From contig JAFYCS010000065.1 of NCBI GenBank assembly GCA_017539565.1, positions 1 through 64,000 of the forward strand: a stretch of DNA of 64,000 nt, given 5' to 3'. Numbering within the stretch: the first letter of the stretch is position 1; every line of letters starts with the position of its first letter. Below, in pieces: positions 17,772-26,347 of the stretch. The notes below the pieces were generated by a model, which did no database searches, was not told the DNA's origin, and saw only the letters and a program-made list of their open reading frames with translations. The DNA comes from Lachnospiraceae bacterium (GTDB taxonomy: Bacteria > Bacillota > Clostridia > Lachnospirales > Lachnospiraceae). A program made the translations under genes and the position numbers.

Positions 17772-19035
17772 CCTTTGATCCTTCCGTTTTGCCTCTCAAG
17801 TCGTCGATGAGCTGGGCGGCAGTCCTGCCGGAAAGCCCGTTATGGTTAAGTTCCCACTGGTTTGCCAGGAGTTTCAGCTCATCCTTTGAATAGGGCAGCT
17901 TATATCTCTCGGCTAATTTCTCAACTATGTTGTAATACTCCTTGGGTTCCGGAGCCCCGTAATATATAGATACGCCAAAACGTGCAAAGAGTGAAAGCTT
18001 CTCCTGTACAGTCTCGTTACGATGCTTATCCAGAGGGCTTTCAGGCCTGTCATTAAAGCTTTCACGCACAAGATGCCTTCTGTTTGACGTAGCATAGATA
18101 AGGACGTTTTCCGGCCTGGCTTCAAGGCCTCCTTCGATCACTGCCTTCAGATACTTATACTCAACCTCAAACTCCTCAAAAGACAAGTCATCCAGGTATA
18201 TGATAAAACGGTAATTACGGTCTTTTATCTTTCTGATGAGCTCGTTGATCTCCCTGTACTGATGCTTATAGACTTCTATCATGCGCAGGCCTTTTTCATA
18301 ATACTTATGAAGTATGCCGCGGATACTGGAGCTCTTGCCGGTGCCGGCTTCCCCATACAGCAGGACGTTATTCGCGCTGCGTCCCGCAAGGAAGGCCTCG
18401 GTATTGTCACAGAGCATCTTTTTCTGTCTCTCATAGCCTACCAGATCATCCAGTGAACACTCTGCAACGTTAAGTATGGGCTCAACCTCACCACCGTCAA
18501 GCACACGGAAAGCCTTGTGCAGACCAAGCTTGCCCACACCGTAATACTTATAGAAATGCTCGAGTATCTTAAGACGGCTCTCTTCATCCTCGGCATGCCA
18601 CAGTCTTTCTGAATGCTCCATTATGGCATCCCTGATAAGCGGACTGTATTTCCTGCCACCGGTCGCTGACTTATAATAATTGAAGCTGTTGGAGCCGGGA
18701 AGCTCCCTGAAGTCAGTCAGCCCTTTCATTGCTTTAAGGGCTGCTTCCCTTATGGTACCTTCGCAGCCGTCTCTTAACTCTGCAGCGATCGTATAGGGAT
18801 TCTCATCCATCAGCAGGCTCTCTGTGATCACTGCCTGCCACACATTCCCCTTATAGCCCGCCTCTTCGGCAGCTGTCATGACCCGCCTTACCAGTTCCTC
18901 GTAACGTACTCTGCTATCTACAGCATCAAGGTAAGGTTTGAGCCATTCCGCAAAAGTCTTGTAGTAGACCCTGAAATCCCTTGTAAGATCTAATCTCTGT
19001 CTTTCCCTGTCATGAATATGTACTGTATCTTTCAT
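17752..19035 (-). CDS. DUF815 family AAA ATPase
   Basis: Cytoplasmic ATPase of unknown role. 427 residues from the ATG at 19035, chosen because GGGGA precedes it and it begins two bases after the pheA stop. The N-terminal 190 residues are helical and unassigned; the AAA core follows with Walker A GEAGTGKS at 228-235, Walker B IIYLDDLSFE and a sensor motif ATSNRRHL. These are hallmarks of DUF815. It overlaps the ppx start by 20 bases, so it is co-expressed with ppx and ppk; nothing firm links it to polyphosphate. Confidence 0.82.
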   Translation of the reverse strand: MKDTVHIHDRERQRLDLTRDFRVYYKTFAEWLKPYLDAVDSRVRYEELVRRVMTAAEEAGYKGNVWQAVITESLLMDENPYTIAAELRDGCEGTIREAALKAMKGLTDFRELPGSNSFNYYKSATGGRKYSPLIRDAIMEHSERLWHAEDEESRLKILEHFYKYYGVGKLGLHKAFRVLDGGEVEPILNVAECSLDDLVGYERQKKMLCDNTEAFLAGRSANNVLLYGEAGTGKSSSIRGILHKYYEKGLRMIEVYKHQYREINELIRKIKDRNYRFIIYLDDLSFEEFEVEYKYLKAVIEGGLEARPENVLIYATSNRRHLVRESFNDRPESPLDKHRNETVQEKLSLFARFGVSIYYGAPEPKEYYNIVEKLAERYKLPYSKDELKLLANQWELNHNGLSGRTAAQLIDDLRGKTEGSKDGRKEK

Positions 19036-19037
19036 AA

Positions 19038-20159
19038 TCAATAATTCCCCAGGACTCTCAGATTCCTGGTCTCCTCTCTTAATGCACATAATGCGTTTCT
19101 TACCGACGGATCGGAAAGATTTCCCTCAAAGTCAAGGAAGAAACGATACTCCCACTTACGCTCCTCAATGGGACGGCTCTCTATCTTTGTCATGTTAAGG
19201 TCATTATAGATAAAATGAGAAAGGATATGGAAAAGCGATCCGCTCTCATGAGGAAGCTCAAAGCAGAGGCTTATCTTGCCCGCATCCTTTAAGAATATCT
19301 TCTGGTTGCTGACAACGATGAAACGTGTGGTGTTGATGCCCGACTGGTTGATACCCTGCTTTAAGATATCCAGCCCGTAATATTCCGCAGCATGCGCACC
19401 GGCTATGGCAGCCTGGCTGTTATCGCCGTCATCCGCTACTTTCTTTGCCGCAAATGCATTGTTTTTCATGGAGATCTGTTCCCAGCTCTTGTCCCGCAGG
19501 AAATGCTCACACTGCATAAGTGCCTGGGGATGTGCATATACGGTCTTTATACCGCTTATATCCGCTCCCGGCACGCCTAAAAGACAGTGGCTTATCTCCA
19601 GCATCTGCTCGCCCACGATAAAATGCTCGTACTCTGCCAGCAGATCGTATATCTCATTTACTATGCCTGCCGTCGAATTCTCGATGGGCAGGACCGCAAA
19701 AGCCGCGGTGCCTTCGTCAAGGGTCTGCATCGCATCCCTGAATGTATCCACATGACTGATATTGTCCTTCCTGTTAAAAAACTTTTCCGTAGCTGCCTGG
19801 GAATAAGATCCTTCCGCTCCCTGATATACCACATGTGCTTCCTTATCCAGTTCGTCCACAGGTATGAAGGGAAGGCGCAGCTGCATCTTATCCGAAAGCA
19901 TCCTGTACTGAAGCTTCCTGCTGATGCTCATCAGCTGTCTGAACAGTTCGGCCACACCCTTCTTGTTGATGTCGCCTTCCACCAGTTCCCTTACAGCGTT
20001 TATCTTTGCTTCTTCCCTTTCTTTGTCAAATACTTTTCTGTCGTTTTCCTTCTTGAATTCAGCCACTTCACTGCATATGGCCATACGCTGTTCGAACAGC
20101 TCCGCCATCTGCCGGTCAACCTTGTCAAGTTCGAGCCTGAGTTCACTTAAATCTCTCAT
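19038..20159 (-). CDS. pheA: chorismate mutase / prephenate dehydratase (P-protein)
   Basis: Fused enzyme for phenylalanine synthesis: chorismate to prephenate to phenylpyruvate. Residues 1-90 form an AroQ-type mutase (LRLELDKVDRQMAELFEQR); about 110-290 the dehydratase (YQGAEGSYSQAA and NTTRFIVV, whose TRF motif is catalytic); about 295-373 an ACT domain with the Phe-binding ESRP motif, so feedback inhibition is expected. The start is ambiguous. The ATG at 20177 lies only about 11 bases from the predicted transcription start and lacks a ribosome site, whereas the ATG at 20159 has GGAG upstream and fits the family start, so I use the latter. It heads the run towards maf. Confidence 0.9.
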   Translation of the reverse strand: MRDLSELRLELDKVDRQMAELFEQRMAICSEVAEFKKENDRKVFDKEREEAKINAVRELVEGDINKKGVAELFRQLMSISRKLQYRMLSDKMQLRLPFIPVDELDKEAHVVYQGAEGSYSQAATEKFFNRKDNISHVDTFRDAMQTLDEGTAAFAVLPIENSTAGIVNEIYDLLAEYEHFIVGEQMLEISHCLLGVPGADISGIKTVYAHPQALMQCEHFLRDKSWEQISMKNNAFAAKKVADDGDNSQAAIAGAHAAEYYGLDILKQGINQSGINTTRFIVVSNQKIFLKDAGKISLCFELPHESGSLFHILSHFIYNDLNMTKIESRPIEERKWEYRFFLDFEGNLSDPSVRNALCALREETRNLRVLGNY

Positions 20160-20195
20160 TTTACTTAAATTCTCCATCTGTTTTTATACCAGTTC

Positions 20196-20225
20196 AGTTT
20201 ACTCCAAAAAGGGATATTGTGTCAA
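20196..20225 (-). promoter_or_regulatory. pheA promoter
   Basis: Minus strand: consensus -35 TTGACA (20220-20225), 18-base spacer, -10 TAAACT (20196-20201). It is back to back with the nitroreductase promoter. Confidence 0.65.
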
Positions 20226-20234
20226 CGAGTGCGC

Positions 20235-20263
20235 TTGAAAATATGGAGCTGTTATGGTATGAT
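20235..20263 (+). promoter_or_regulatory. nitroreductase (and perhaps pyr) promoter
   Basis: Plus strand: -35 TTGAAA (20235-20240), 17-base spacer, -10 TATGAT (20258-20263). The likely transcription start near 20270 rules out the upstream in-frame start at 20272 for the nitroreductase. Confidence 0.75.
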
Positions 20264-20298
20264 AGGCGGCAGTGATATTTATTATCAAGGAGGTGGCT

Positions 20299-20841
20299 AT
20301 GACAGGAAAAGATATGATACTTGGCAGACGCAGCATACGCAAATACAGCGATAAAGCTGTTGATGACGCAGTGCTTTCCGCGATCGTTGAAGAAGCTTCT
20401 TATGCACCCAGCTGGAAGCACACACAGATCACCCGGTATATCGCCATCAAGGATCCCGCTCTTAAAGAGCGCATCGCAAACGAAGGCACCACTATCTGGC
20501 CCGGCAACGGCGATATCATCAAGCAGGCTCCCGTACTCGTTGCGGTATGCGTAATTAAGAACCGTTCCGGCTTTGAACGCGACGGCTCCTTCTCTACCGT
20601 AAGGGAAGACCGCTGGGAATTCTTCGATGCAGGTATAGCTTCACAGACCTTCTGTCTGGCAGCTTATGAACACGGCCTCGGAACCGTTATCCTGGGACTC
20701 TTCGACATAGACACCATCTCCTCACTTATAGAAGTCCCCGAAGGCCAGGAACTTGTAGCTCTTATCCCCGTCGGATATCCGGCTGAAGAACCCACAGCCC
20801 CCAAACGTAAAGCAGTAAGCGATCTGTTGACCATTAAATAG
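20299..20841 (+). CDS. nitroreductase family protein
   Basis: Probable FMN-dependent NAD(P)H oxidoreductase; substrate unknown. 180 residues from the ATG at 20299, which follows AAGGAGG by five bases. The family signature is seen as GRRSIRKYSDKAVDD near the start and APSWKHTQ for FMN binding, and QTFCLAAYEHGLGTVILG later. Members of this length act as flavin or nitro-compound reductases. It ends ten bases before a terminator hairpin that itself sits just before pyrB, so it may serve as the upstream cistron for pyr gene control. Confidence 0.85.
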   Translation: MTGKDMILGRRSIRKYSDKAVDDAVLSAIVEEASYAPSWKHTQITRYIAIKDPALKERIANEGTTIWPGNGDIIKQAPVLVAVCVIKNRSGFERDGSFSTVREDRWEFFDAGIASQTFCLAAYEHGLGTVILGLFDIDTISSLIEVPEGQELVALIPVGYPAEEPTAPKRKAVSDLLTIK

Positions 20842-20850
20842 TTTATCGAA

Positions 20851-20880
20851 AAGAGAAACGTTTATAGTTTCTCTTTTTTT
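20851..20880 (+). terminator. terminator, possibly a pyrB attenuator
   Basis: Stem AAGAGAAAC (20851-20859) and GTTTCTCTT (20867-20875), seven-base loop, then a T run to 20880. It lies ten bases after the nitroreductase stop and 12 bases before the pyrB ATG. A ribosome at that stop codon would cover the left arm. Confidence 0.85.
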
Positions 20881-20892
20881 AAGGAGGATCAT

Positions 20893-21804
20893 ATGCGACA
20901 TCTTATGACACCCATGGACTTTTCCGTGGAAGAACTTGATAAGCTTTTCGACCTCGCATCAGACATCGAAAAGAATCCCGAAAAATACGCGCATAAATGC
21001 GACGGCAAGAAATTAGCCACCTGCTTCTATGAGCCCAGCACAAGAACACGCTTAAGCTTTGAGACAGCCATGATAAACCTGGGCGGATCCGTTATAGGCT
21101 TCTCCGACGCCGGCTCCTCTTCCGCCGCAAAAGGCGAAAGCGTATCCGACACCATCAGGGTCATCTCCTGCTTCGCCGATATCTGTGCAATGCGCCATCC
21201 CAAGGAAGGTGCTCCCATGGTAGCTGCAGGGCGCTCCGGCATACCCGTTATCAATGCGGGCGACGGCGGCCACCAGCATCCCACCCAGACACTTACCGAC
21301 CTGCTCACCATACGTGCACTAAAAGGCAGGCTGGATAACTTCACCATAGGTCTCTGCGGCGATCTTAAATTCGGCCGCACCGTTCACTCACTGGTGAACG
21401 CACTTGCGCGATATTCAAACGTACGCTTCGTCTTCATATCACCCGAAGAGCTGCGCATCCCCGGTTACCTGCGCGACATGCTCTGGGATAAGGCCATCAC
21501 CTTTAAAGAAGTGATACGCCTTGAAGATGTGATGGGCGAGCTGGACCTGCTCTACATGACCAGGGTACAGCGTGAGCGTTTCTTTAACGAAGAAGATTAT
21601 GTAAGACTCAAGGATTTCTATATTCTTAACAAAGCAAAGATGGACCTTGCAAAGGAAGACATGCTGGTACTCCATCCCCTGCCCAGGGTAAACGAGATAA
21701 GCGTTGAGGTGGATGATGATCCCAGGGCTGTATATTTTAAACAGGTGCAGTACGGAGTGTATGTGCGTATGGCATTGATACTTACGCTGCTGGAACTGGT
21801 ATGA
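20893..21804 (+). CDS. pyrB: aspartate carbamoyltransferase, catalytic chain
   Basis: Condenses carbamoyl phosphate and aspartate in the second step of pyrimidine synthesis. At 303 residues it has normal length. The carbamoyl phosphate motif is STRTRLSF (from Ser49), with MRHPKEGAP, the HPTQ loop and HPLPRV all present. AAGGAGG lies directly after the terminator T run, five bases before the ATG. It is followed 16 bases on by the regulatory chain, so the enzyme is the allosteric PyrB-PyrI form. The rest of the pyrimidine genes found here (pyrE, pyrF, upp, uraA) are 40 kb away. Confidence 0.97.
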   Translation: MRHLMTPMDFSVEELDKLFDLASDIEKNPEKYAHKCDGKKLATCFYEPSTRTRLSFETAMINLGGSVIGFSDAGSSSAAKGESVSDTIRVISCFADICAMRHPKEGAPMVAAGRSGIPVINAGDGGHQHPTQTLTDLLTIRALKGRLDNFTIGLCGDLKFGRTVHSLVNALARYSNVRFVFISPEELRIPGYLRDMLWDKAITFKEVIRLEDVMGELDLLYMTRVQRERFFNEEDYVRLKDFYILNKAKMDLAKEDMLVLHPLPRVNEISVEVDDDPRAVYFKQVQYGVYVRMALILTLLELV

Positions 21805-21820
21805 TATGGAGGTATAAAAA

Positions 21821-22252
21821 ATGCTTAACGTAGGAAAAATAGAAGAAGGCTTTGTGCTTGACCATATTCCCGCCGGGAAGAGCATGTCCATCTACTATCA
21901 TCTGGGACTGGATAAGCTGGACTGTACAGTGGCCATTATAAAAAACGCCCGTTCAAACGTAATGGGCAAAAAAGATATCATAAAGGTTGAGTGTGATATC
22001 AATACTCTTGACCTTGACGTACTGGCAGTGATCGACCACACCATCACCATAAACGTTATCAAGGACGGCGAGATCGTTGAGAAGCGTGTGCTCGAACTAC
22101 CTAAGGAACTTAAAAACATCATGAAATGCAAGAATCCCCGCTGTATCACTTCCATCGAGCAGGAACTGCCCCATATCTTTTATCTGGCAGATCCGGTACG
22201 CGAATTATACCGCTGCAGGTATTGCGACGAAAAGAATACGGAGAGATTCTGA
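21821..22252 (+). CDS. pyrI: aspartate carbamoyltransferase, regulatory chain
   Basis: Nucleotide-binding regulatory subunit that joins PyrB trimers and gives allosteric control by CTP and ATP. At 143 residues it is near the usual length. The C-terminal zinc site is complete, with Cys pairs in CKNPRC and CRYC. GGAGG precedes the ATG. It overlaps nothing and is 33 bases from the ABC lipoprotein gene on the same strand. Confidence 0.96.
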   Translation: MLNVGKIEEGFVLDHIPAGKSMSIYYHLGLDKLDCTVAIIKNARSNVMGKKDIIKVECDINTLDLDVLAVIDHTITINVIKDGEIVEKRVLELPKELKNIMKCKNPRCITSIEQELPHIFYLADPVRELYRCRYCDEKNTERF

Positions 22253-22285
22253 CGCCGCCCTGAATATATTTTTGAGGAGAAGATT

Positions 22286-23299
22286 ATGAAAAAGAAACTG
22301 ATCAGAAACATTGTTGCGGCAGGCGCAACCCTGTGTCTTTGCGCATGCTCCGGCAATGCTGCCACGACGGGAACAGAGGGCGCAGCAGACCAAAGTGCCT
22401 CCGCCGCCCCGGCAGAGATAAATATCGCTTACCAGTACGGACTGGCTTATGCCCCTCTCATCGTCTGCAAGGAAAAAGGACTTATCGAGGAAGCTTATAA
22501 GAATGCGACAGGCAGCGAAGTGACCGTTACCTGGACACAGATGAGTTCCGGCGCAGACATCAATACGGGTATAGCATCGGGAAGCCTGGACGTAGGCTTT
22601 TTGGGAGTCGCTCCCGCTATCTCCGGTGTTGCCAAGGATGTAGGCTACAGGATATTCACCAATCTTTCCGGACAGGAACACGGAATGATGAGCCGCAGCA
22701 CCGATATCAACAGCATCGCCGATCTGGCCGGCAGTAACGAACAGATCGCGCTTGTAAACATCGGCTCCATCCAGCACATCATACTGGGCAAGGCACTTGC
22801 CGATAACGGATACGATGCGCATCTTCTGGATGCCAACATCGTTGCCATGAAGCATCCCGACGGCATGACCGCACTGGAATCCGGCAACGTAGCCTGCCAT
22901 CTCACTTCCAGCCCTTATATCTTCAAGGAGCATGAAAATGCCGAGCTGCACGAGATAAAAGAAGTAAACGCTGCATGGCCCGTTGAGAATTCATTCATAG
23001 TCGGCGTAGCTTCAACCGAACTGCATGATAAACAGCCTGCTCTTTACGAAGCTCTCTGCAGCGGTATCAGCAGTTCCATCGATTACCTTAACGGCAACCT
23101 CGAGGAAGTTGCAGACATGACTTCCGAATACGACGGCAACACTCCCGAAGACGAACTTGAATATCTCAAAAAGGGAGTATATACTGTTGAAACGAAGGGC
23201 ATATTTACCCTTGCAACATTCATGTCGGAAAACGGCTTCGTTGAGACAAGCTTCTCCGGCTATTCGGATCTGGTATTTGATAACGTTAAAGGGAACTAA
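22286..23299 (+). CDS. ABC importer, substrate-binding lipoprotein (NMT1/SsuA type)
   Basis: Lipid-anchored binding protein of the nitrate/sulfonate/thiamine-precursor group. 337 residues with a signal peptide and lipobox LCAC (acylated Cys21), then a linker rich in Ala, and a periplasmic-binding-protein fold. The start of the fold, INIAYQYGLAYAPLIVCKEKGLIEEAY, is typical of the NMT1/THI5-like family. The substrate cannot be read from sequence. Position directly after pyrB-pyrI raises the possibility of a pyrimidine or precursor, but family relatives import taurine, sulfonates or hydroxymethylpyrimidine. Permease and ATPase follow without gaps. Confidence 0.88.
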   Translation: MKKKLIRNIVAAGATLCLCACSGNAATTGTEGAADQSASAAPAEINIAYQYGLAYAPLIVCKEKGLIEEAYKNATGSEVTVTWTQMSSGADINTGIASGSLDVGFLGVAPAISGVAKDVGYRIFTNLSGQEHGMMSRSTDINSIADLAGSNEQIALVNIGSIQHIILGKALADNGYDAHLLDANIVAMKHPDGMTALESGNVACHLTSSPYIFKEHENAELHEIKEVNAAWPVENSFIVGVASTELHDKQPALYEALCSGISSSIDYLNGNLEEVADMTSEYDGNTPEDELEYLKKGVYTVETKGIFTLATFMSENGFVETSFSGYSDLVFDNVKGN

Positions 23300-24106
23300 A
23301 TGAACAGTAAGAAAAAGCATGCGGTCTCCGTGATCGCACGTGTGATATATGTGATTGCTCTTTTGGTTATATGGGAATGTGTAGCGAGGTCCGGGATACT
23401 CGGGCCTCGCTCTTCTCTTATTTTTCCCTCTCTTGAACAGATCGGCGAAGCTTTTATCAAAAACTTTATCAAGGGCTACGCCGGCACTTCACTCTGGATA
23501 TACATAGCGAATTCAATGAAGCTGCTGCTCACAGGCCTTGTGATAGGCATACTGCTCGCCTTTATACTCTCGGGCCTGTCCATGGTGAGCTTCATCTTCT
23601 TCAAGATATACGACCTTACCGTTTCTGTATTTGACTTATTACCCGGTATCGCACTGCTGCCCGTAGTTATCATAATCTTCGGCGTACGTGAGGAGGTCAT
23701 AGTCTTTCTCGTAGTGCATGCCGTGCTCTGGCCCATGTCCCGCAACATGCTGGACGGCTTTAATGCCACTCCCCGCATCTATGTGGAAGCAGGGAAAAAT
23801 ATGGGACTCAAAGGTGCGGGACTGATATTCGGTGTATACCTTCCCGCTGCCGCATCCTACATCGTATCCGGCTTAAAGAGCGGCTGGGCACGTGCCTGGA
23901 GAGGTCTTATCAGCGCCGAGATGATCTTCGGTATCGCCTCAAGCCCCGGCATAGGACTTTTTATCAATCAGATGCGTACCAATATGAACAATGCCGAGAT
24001 GTATGCCACCCTGCTGGTGATCATCATCATCGGTGTTATCGTGCAGTACGGCATACTGCGTCCCATCGAAGTTAATACCGTCAGAAAATGGGGTATGACC
24101 AAATGA
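23300..24106 (+). CDS. ABC importer, permease
   Basis: Inner-membrane channel subunit of the same importer (SsuC/TauC/ThiX type). 268 residues with about six hydrophobic segments. The ATPase-contact loop is seen around EAGKNMGLKGAGLIFGVYLPAA (about 165-185). The ATG directly follows the lipoprotein stop codon, with AAAGGG upstream; its own stop overlaps the ATPase start as ATGA. Confidence 0.9.
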   Translation: MNSKKKHAVSVIARVIYVIALLVIWECVARSGILGPRSSLIFPSLEQIGEAFIKNFIKGYAGTSLWIYIANSMKLLLTGLVIGILLAFILSGLSMVSFIFFKIYDLTVSVFDLLPGIALLPVVIIIFGVREEVIVFLVVHAVLWPMSRNMLDGFNATPRIYVEAGKNMGLKGAGLIFGVYLPAAASYIVSGLKSGWARAWRGLISAEMIFGIASSPGIGLFINQMRTNMNNAEMYATLLVIIIIGVIVQYGILRPIEVNTVRKWGMTK

Positions 24107-24882
24107 GTAAAGAAGCCTTATTACAGATACGCGATCTGACAAAGATCTATACAGACGATTCCGGTGAAAAGACAGTCCTTAAGGACCTGGATCTGGATGT
24201 TGAGAAAAGTGAATTCTTATGTATCCTGGGGCCTTCAGGCTGCGGAAAGTCAACACTTTTACGCTGCATCGCAGGCTTTGAGGAATACAGCGGAAGTGTC
24301 AGCGTTGACGGCACACAGCGCCGTGAGCCCGGCATAGACCGCTTTATGGTATTTCAGGATTTCAACCAGCTCTTCCCCTGGAAGACTGTCATAAATAATG
24401 TTGCATATCCCTTAAGCCTTAATATAAAGGCTCCCAAAGCAGAGATAAAAGAAAGAGCCCTTGAGGCTCTTAACAAAGTAGGTTTATCAGGCTGTAAGGA
24501 TCAGTATCCCCATCAGCTATCCGGCGGTATGAAACAGCGTGTGGCCATCGCAAAGGCCCTGGCCTTAAGGTCTCCCATCATCCTTATGGATGAGCCCTTC
24601 GCCGCTCTTGATGCAATGACGCGCAGCGGTCTTCAGAAGGAAATGTTAAGCATCTCCGAAAGTGAGAAGAATACCATAATCTTCATCACTCATAATATAC
24701 AGGAAGCCATAATCCTCGGCACCAGGATACTGGTATTCGGCCAGCAGGGCCATATACTCTTTGATGAGAAGAATCCCATGCAGCGCCCCGTAACTCCCGC
24801 TTCCGAAGGCTACGGCGAACTCTGGGAAGAACTGCACCACGCTCTTTATGAAGGCAGCCTTCCCGCCAAAACATCAAAGTAA
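24103..24882 (+). CDS. ABC importer, ATP-binding subunit
   Basis: Energises the importer. 259 residues from the ATG at 24103, which overlaps the permease stop (ATGA). Walker A is GPSGCGKST, the Q-loop is in FQDFNQLFPW, the signature LSGGMKQRVAIA and Walker B ILMDEPFAALD are intact. The longer reading to 24088 is rejected for lack of a ribosome site. The 3' end overlaps the convergent ligase gene by nine bases, with no terminator between them. Confidence 0.93.
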   Translation: MSKEALLQIRDLTKIYTDDSGEKTVLKDLDLDVEKSEFLCILGPSGCGKSTLLRCIAGFEEYSGSVSVDGTQRREPGIDRFMVFQDFNQLFPWKTVINNVAYPLSLNIKAPKAEIKERALEALNKVGLSGCKDQYPHQLSGGMKQRVAIAKALALRSPIILMDEPFAALDAMTRSGLQKEMLSISESEKNTIIFITHNIQEAIILGTRILVFGQQGHILFDEKNPMQRPVTPASEGYGELWEELHHALYEGSLPAKTSK

Positions 24883-26334
24883 TCTCTTTCTCTGTATCTT
24901 TCCGTTACCCGTCCTGGGGATCTCGGCGATAACCTCGATATGCTTGGGTACTTTATTGGCATCTAAGAGACCTTTTAAGAACTCCGTGCATTCCTTTACA
25001 GAAAAGTCCTCACAGCCTTCCTGAAGGCTCACAAAGAGCTTGGGAACCTGTCCGTAGGTTTTATCAGGCATCGGAACGCAGGCCGCATCCTTTACCCCTT
25101 TAAACTTGACTGCTTCCTGCTCTATCTCATCGGGGCTTATCTTTACTCCTGCAAAATTTATCACATCATCCTGCCTTCCCAGACAGTAGATATAGCCTTC
25201 ATTATCGATATAGCCCAGGTCATTCGTATAGATAAAGCCGTCCTTTACAGCCTGTGCTGTAAGCTCGGGTGCATTAAAATATTCCTTCATATTTTGGGCG
25301 CCGCCCGTCGCAAGGAAAGCCGGATGCGCTTCATCTGCTTCTACGGTATTTTTATTTTCATCAGCAAATATGAACTTTGCATTCTTTGTGGCCCGGCCTA
25401 TGCAGTGAGGCCTTATCGTTTCATCCTGGAAGTCCAGTATGCAGCTGCATCCGGCCTCAGTACTGCCGTAGAAATTATAAAGCCTTGTATGGGGCAGCAG
25501 CTGCTTAAGATGCTGCTTATCCTCCTCCACAAGAGGTGCACTTCCCAGCTGTATGTAATCCAGCTGATCCTTATACTCCCCTATCTTATCCTTTGAAAGC
25601 TTGAATATTATCGACAATAATGTCGGAGCCAGGTCTATAGCTGTAACCCTGTATTCCTCCATCATGTTAAACATAAGCTTGACCGCCATAACACCGCCTA
25701 TTATTATAACGGTATTTCCGAAATAGAGATTTGCCAGGCTCCTGCGGTATCCATGACTGTGGGACAGTGGCATTGGAATAAGCTCCACGTTATCCCTGCC
25801 CATCTTTACGCCTTCGGTTATATTCTCTGCAAGCGCTATATTGTTCTTAAAGGTGATGACTATACCTTTTGACTTGCCGGTTGTTCCCGTAGAAAACAGA
25901 ACCTCTGATACGTCATCAGCATCGGGGAAATCCTGCCCTTCAAAAACAGGTTCCGCATCATCTTCCGCTCCGGGCATCCTGAACTGCTTGAGCGATACGT
26001 CAGTTTCCCTGTTATCAAGATAAAGTACGGCTTTCGTATCTTCGCTTATCTCTTTTATACGTACACTGCCTGCATCTTTCTCAATGGGCACAGGTATCGC
26101 ACCGTAAAGCTGCAGGGCAAACATTGCGGTAAGGAAGGCTGCATCCTGTGTGCAGCGTATCAGGACGTGATCGCCCTTTTTAACTCCCTGCTGTGCCAGA
26201 GTTTCACCATAACGCTGCATTCGTCCGAAGAGCTGCGAATAGCTCAGTTTCTCCCCCGGATCGATCAGTGCATATCTGTCTTTATGCGTGGCATCACCTG
26301 CATATCCGGCTATGTATTCAAGTATGGTCTCCAT
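24874..26334 (-). CDS. AMP-forming acyl/amino-acid ligase (first of two)
   Basis: Adenylate-forming enzyme (ANL superfamily) that activates a carboxylic acid with ATP for transfer to CoA or a carrier protein. 486 residues from the ATG at 26334 (AAAGG nine bases upstream). Core motifs are FSTGTTGKSKG (A3), NFYGSTEAG (A5), TNDLG (A7), GRQDDVINFAGVKISPDE (A8) and the catalytic Lys in GNGKIQRKRL (A10). It lies at the end of the Dlt-like group next to MBOAT, carrier protein and SGNH genes, so loading of the carrier protein is likely. A second ligase nearby suggests two acids or two steps. Substrate is not readable. Confidence 0.85.
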   Translation of the reverse strand: METILEYIAGYAGDATHKDRYALIDPGEKLSYSQLFGRMQRYGETLAQQGVKKGDHVLIRCTQDAAFLTAMFALQLYGAIPVPIEKDAGSVRIKEISEDTKAVLYLDNRETDVSLKQFRMPGAEDDAEPVFEGQDFPDADDVSEVLFSTGTTGKSKGIVITFKNNIALAENITEGVKMGRDNVELIPMPLSHSHGYRRSLANLYFGNTVIIIGGVMAVKLMFNMMEEYRVTAIDLAPTLLSIIFKLSKDKIGEYKDQLDYIQLGSAPLVEEDKQHLKQLLPHTRLYNFYGSTEAGCSCILDFQDETIRPHCIGRATKNAKFIFADENKNTVEADEAHPAFLATGGAQNMKEYFNAPELTAQAVKDGFIYTNDLGYIDNEGYIYCLGRQDDVINFAGVKISPDEIEQEAVKFKGVKDAACVPMPDKTYGQVPKLFVSLQEGCEDFSVKECTEFLKGLLDANKVPKHIEVIAEIPRTGNGKIQRKRLL

Positions 26335-26347
26335 CTTTCCCATCCTT

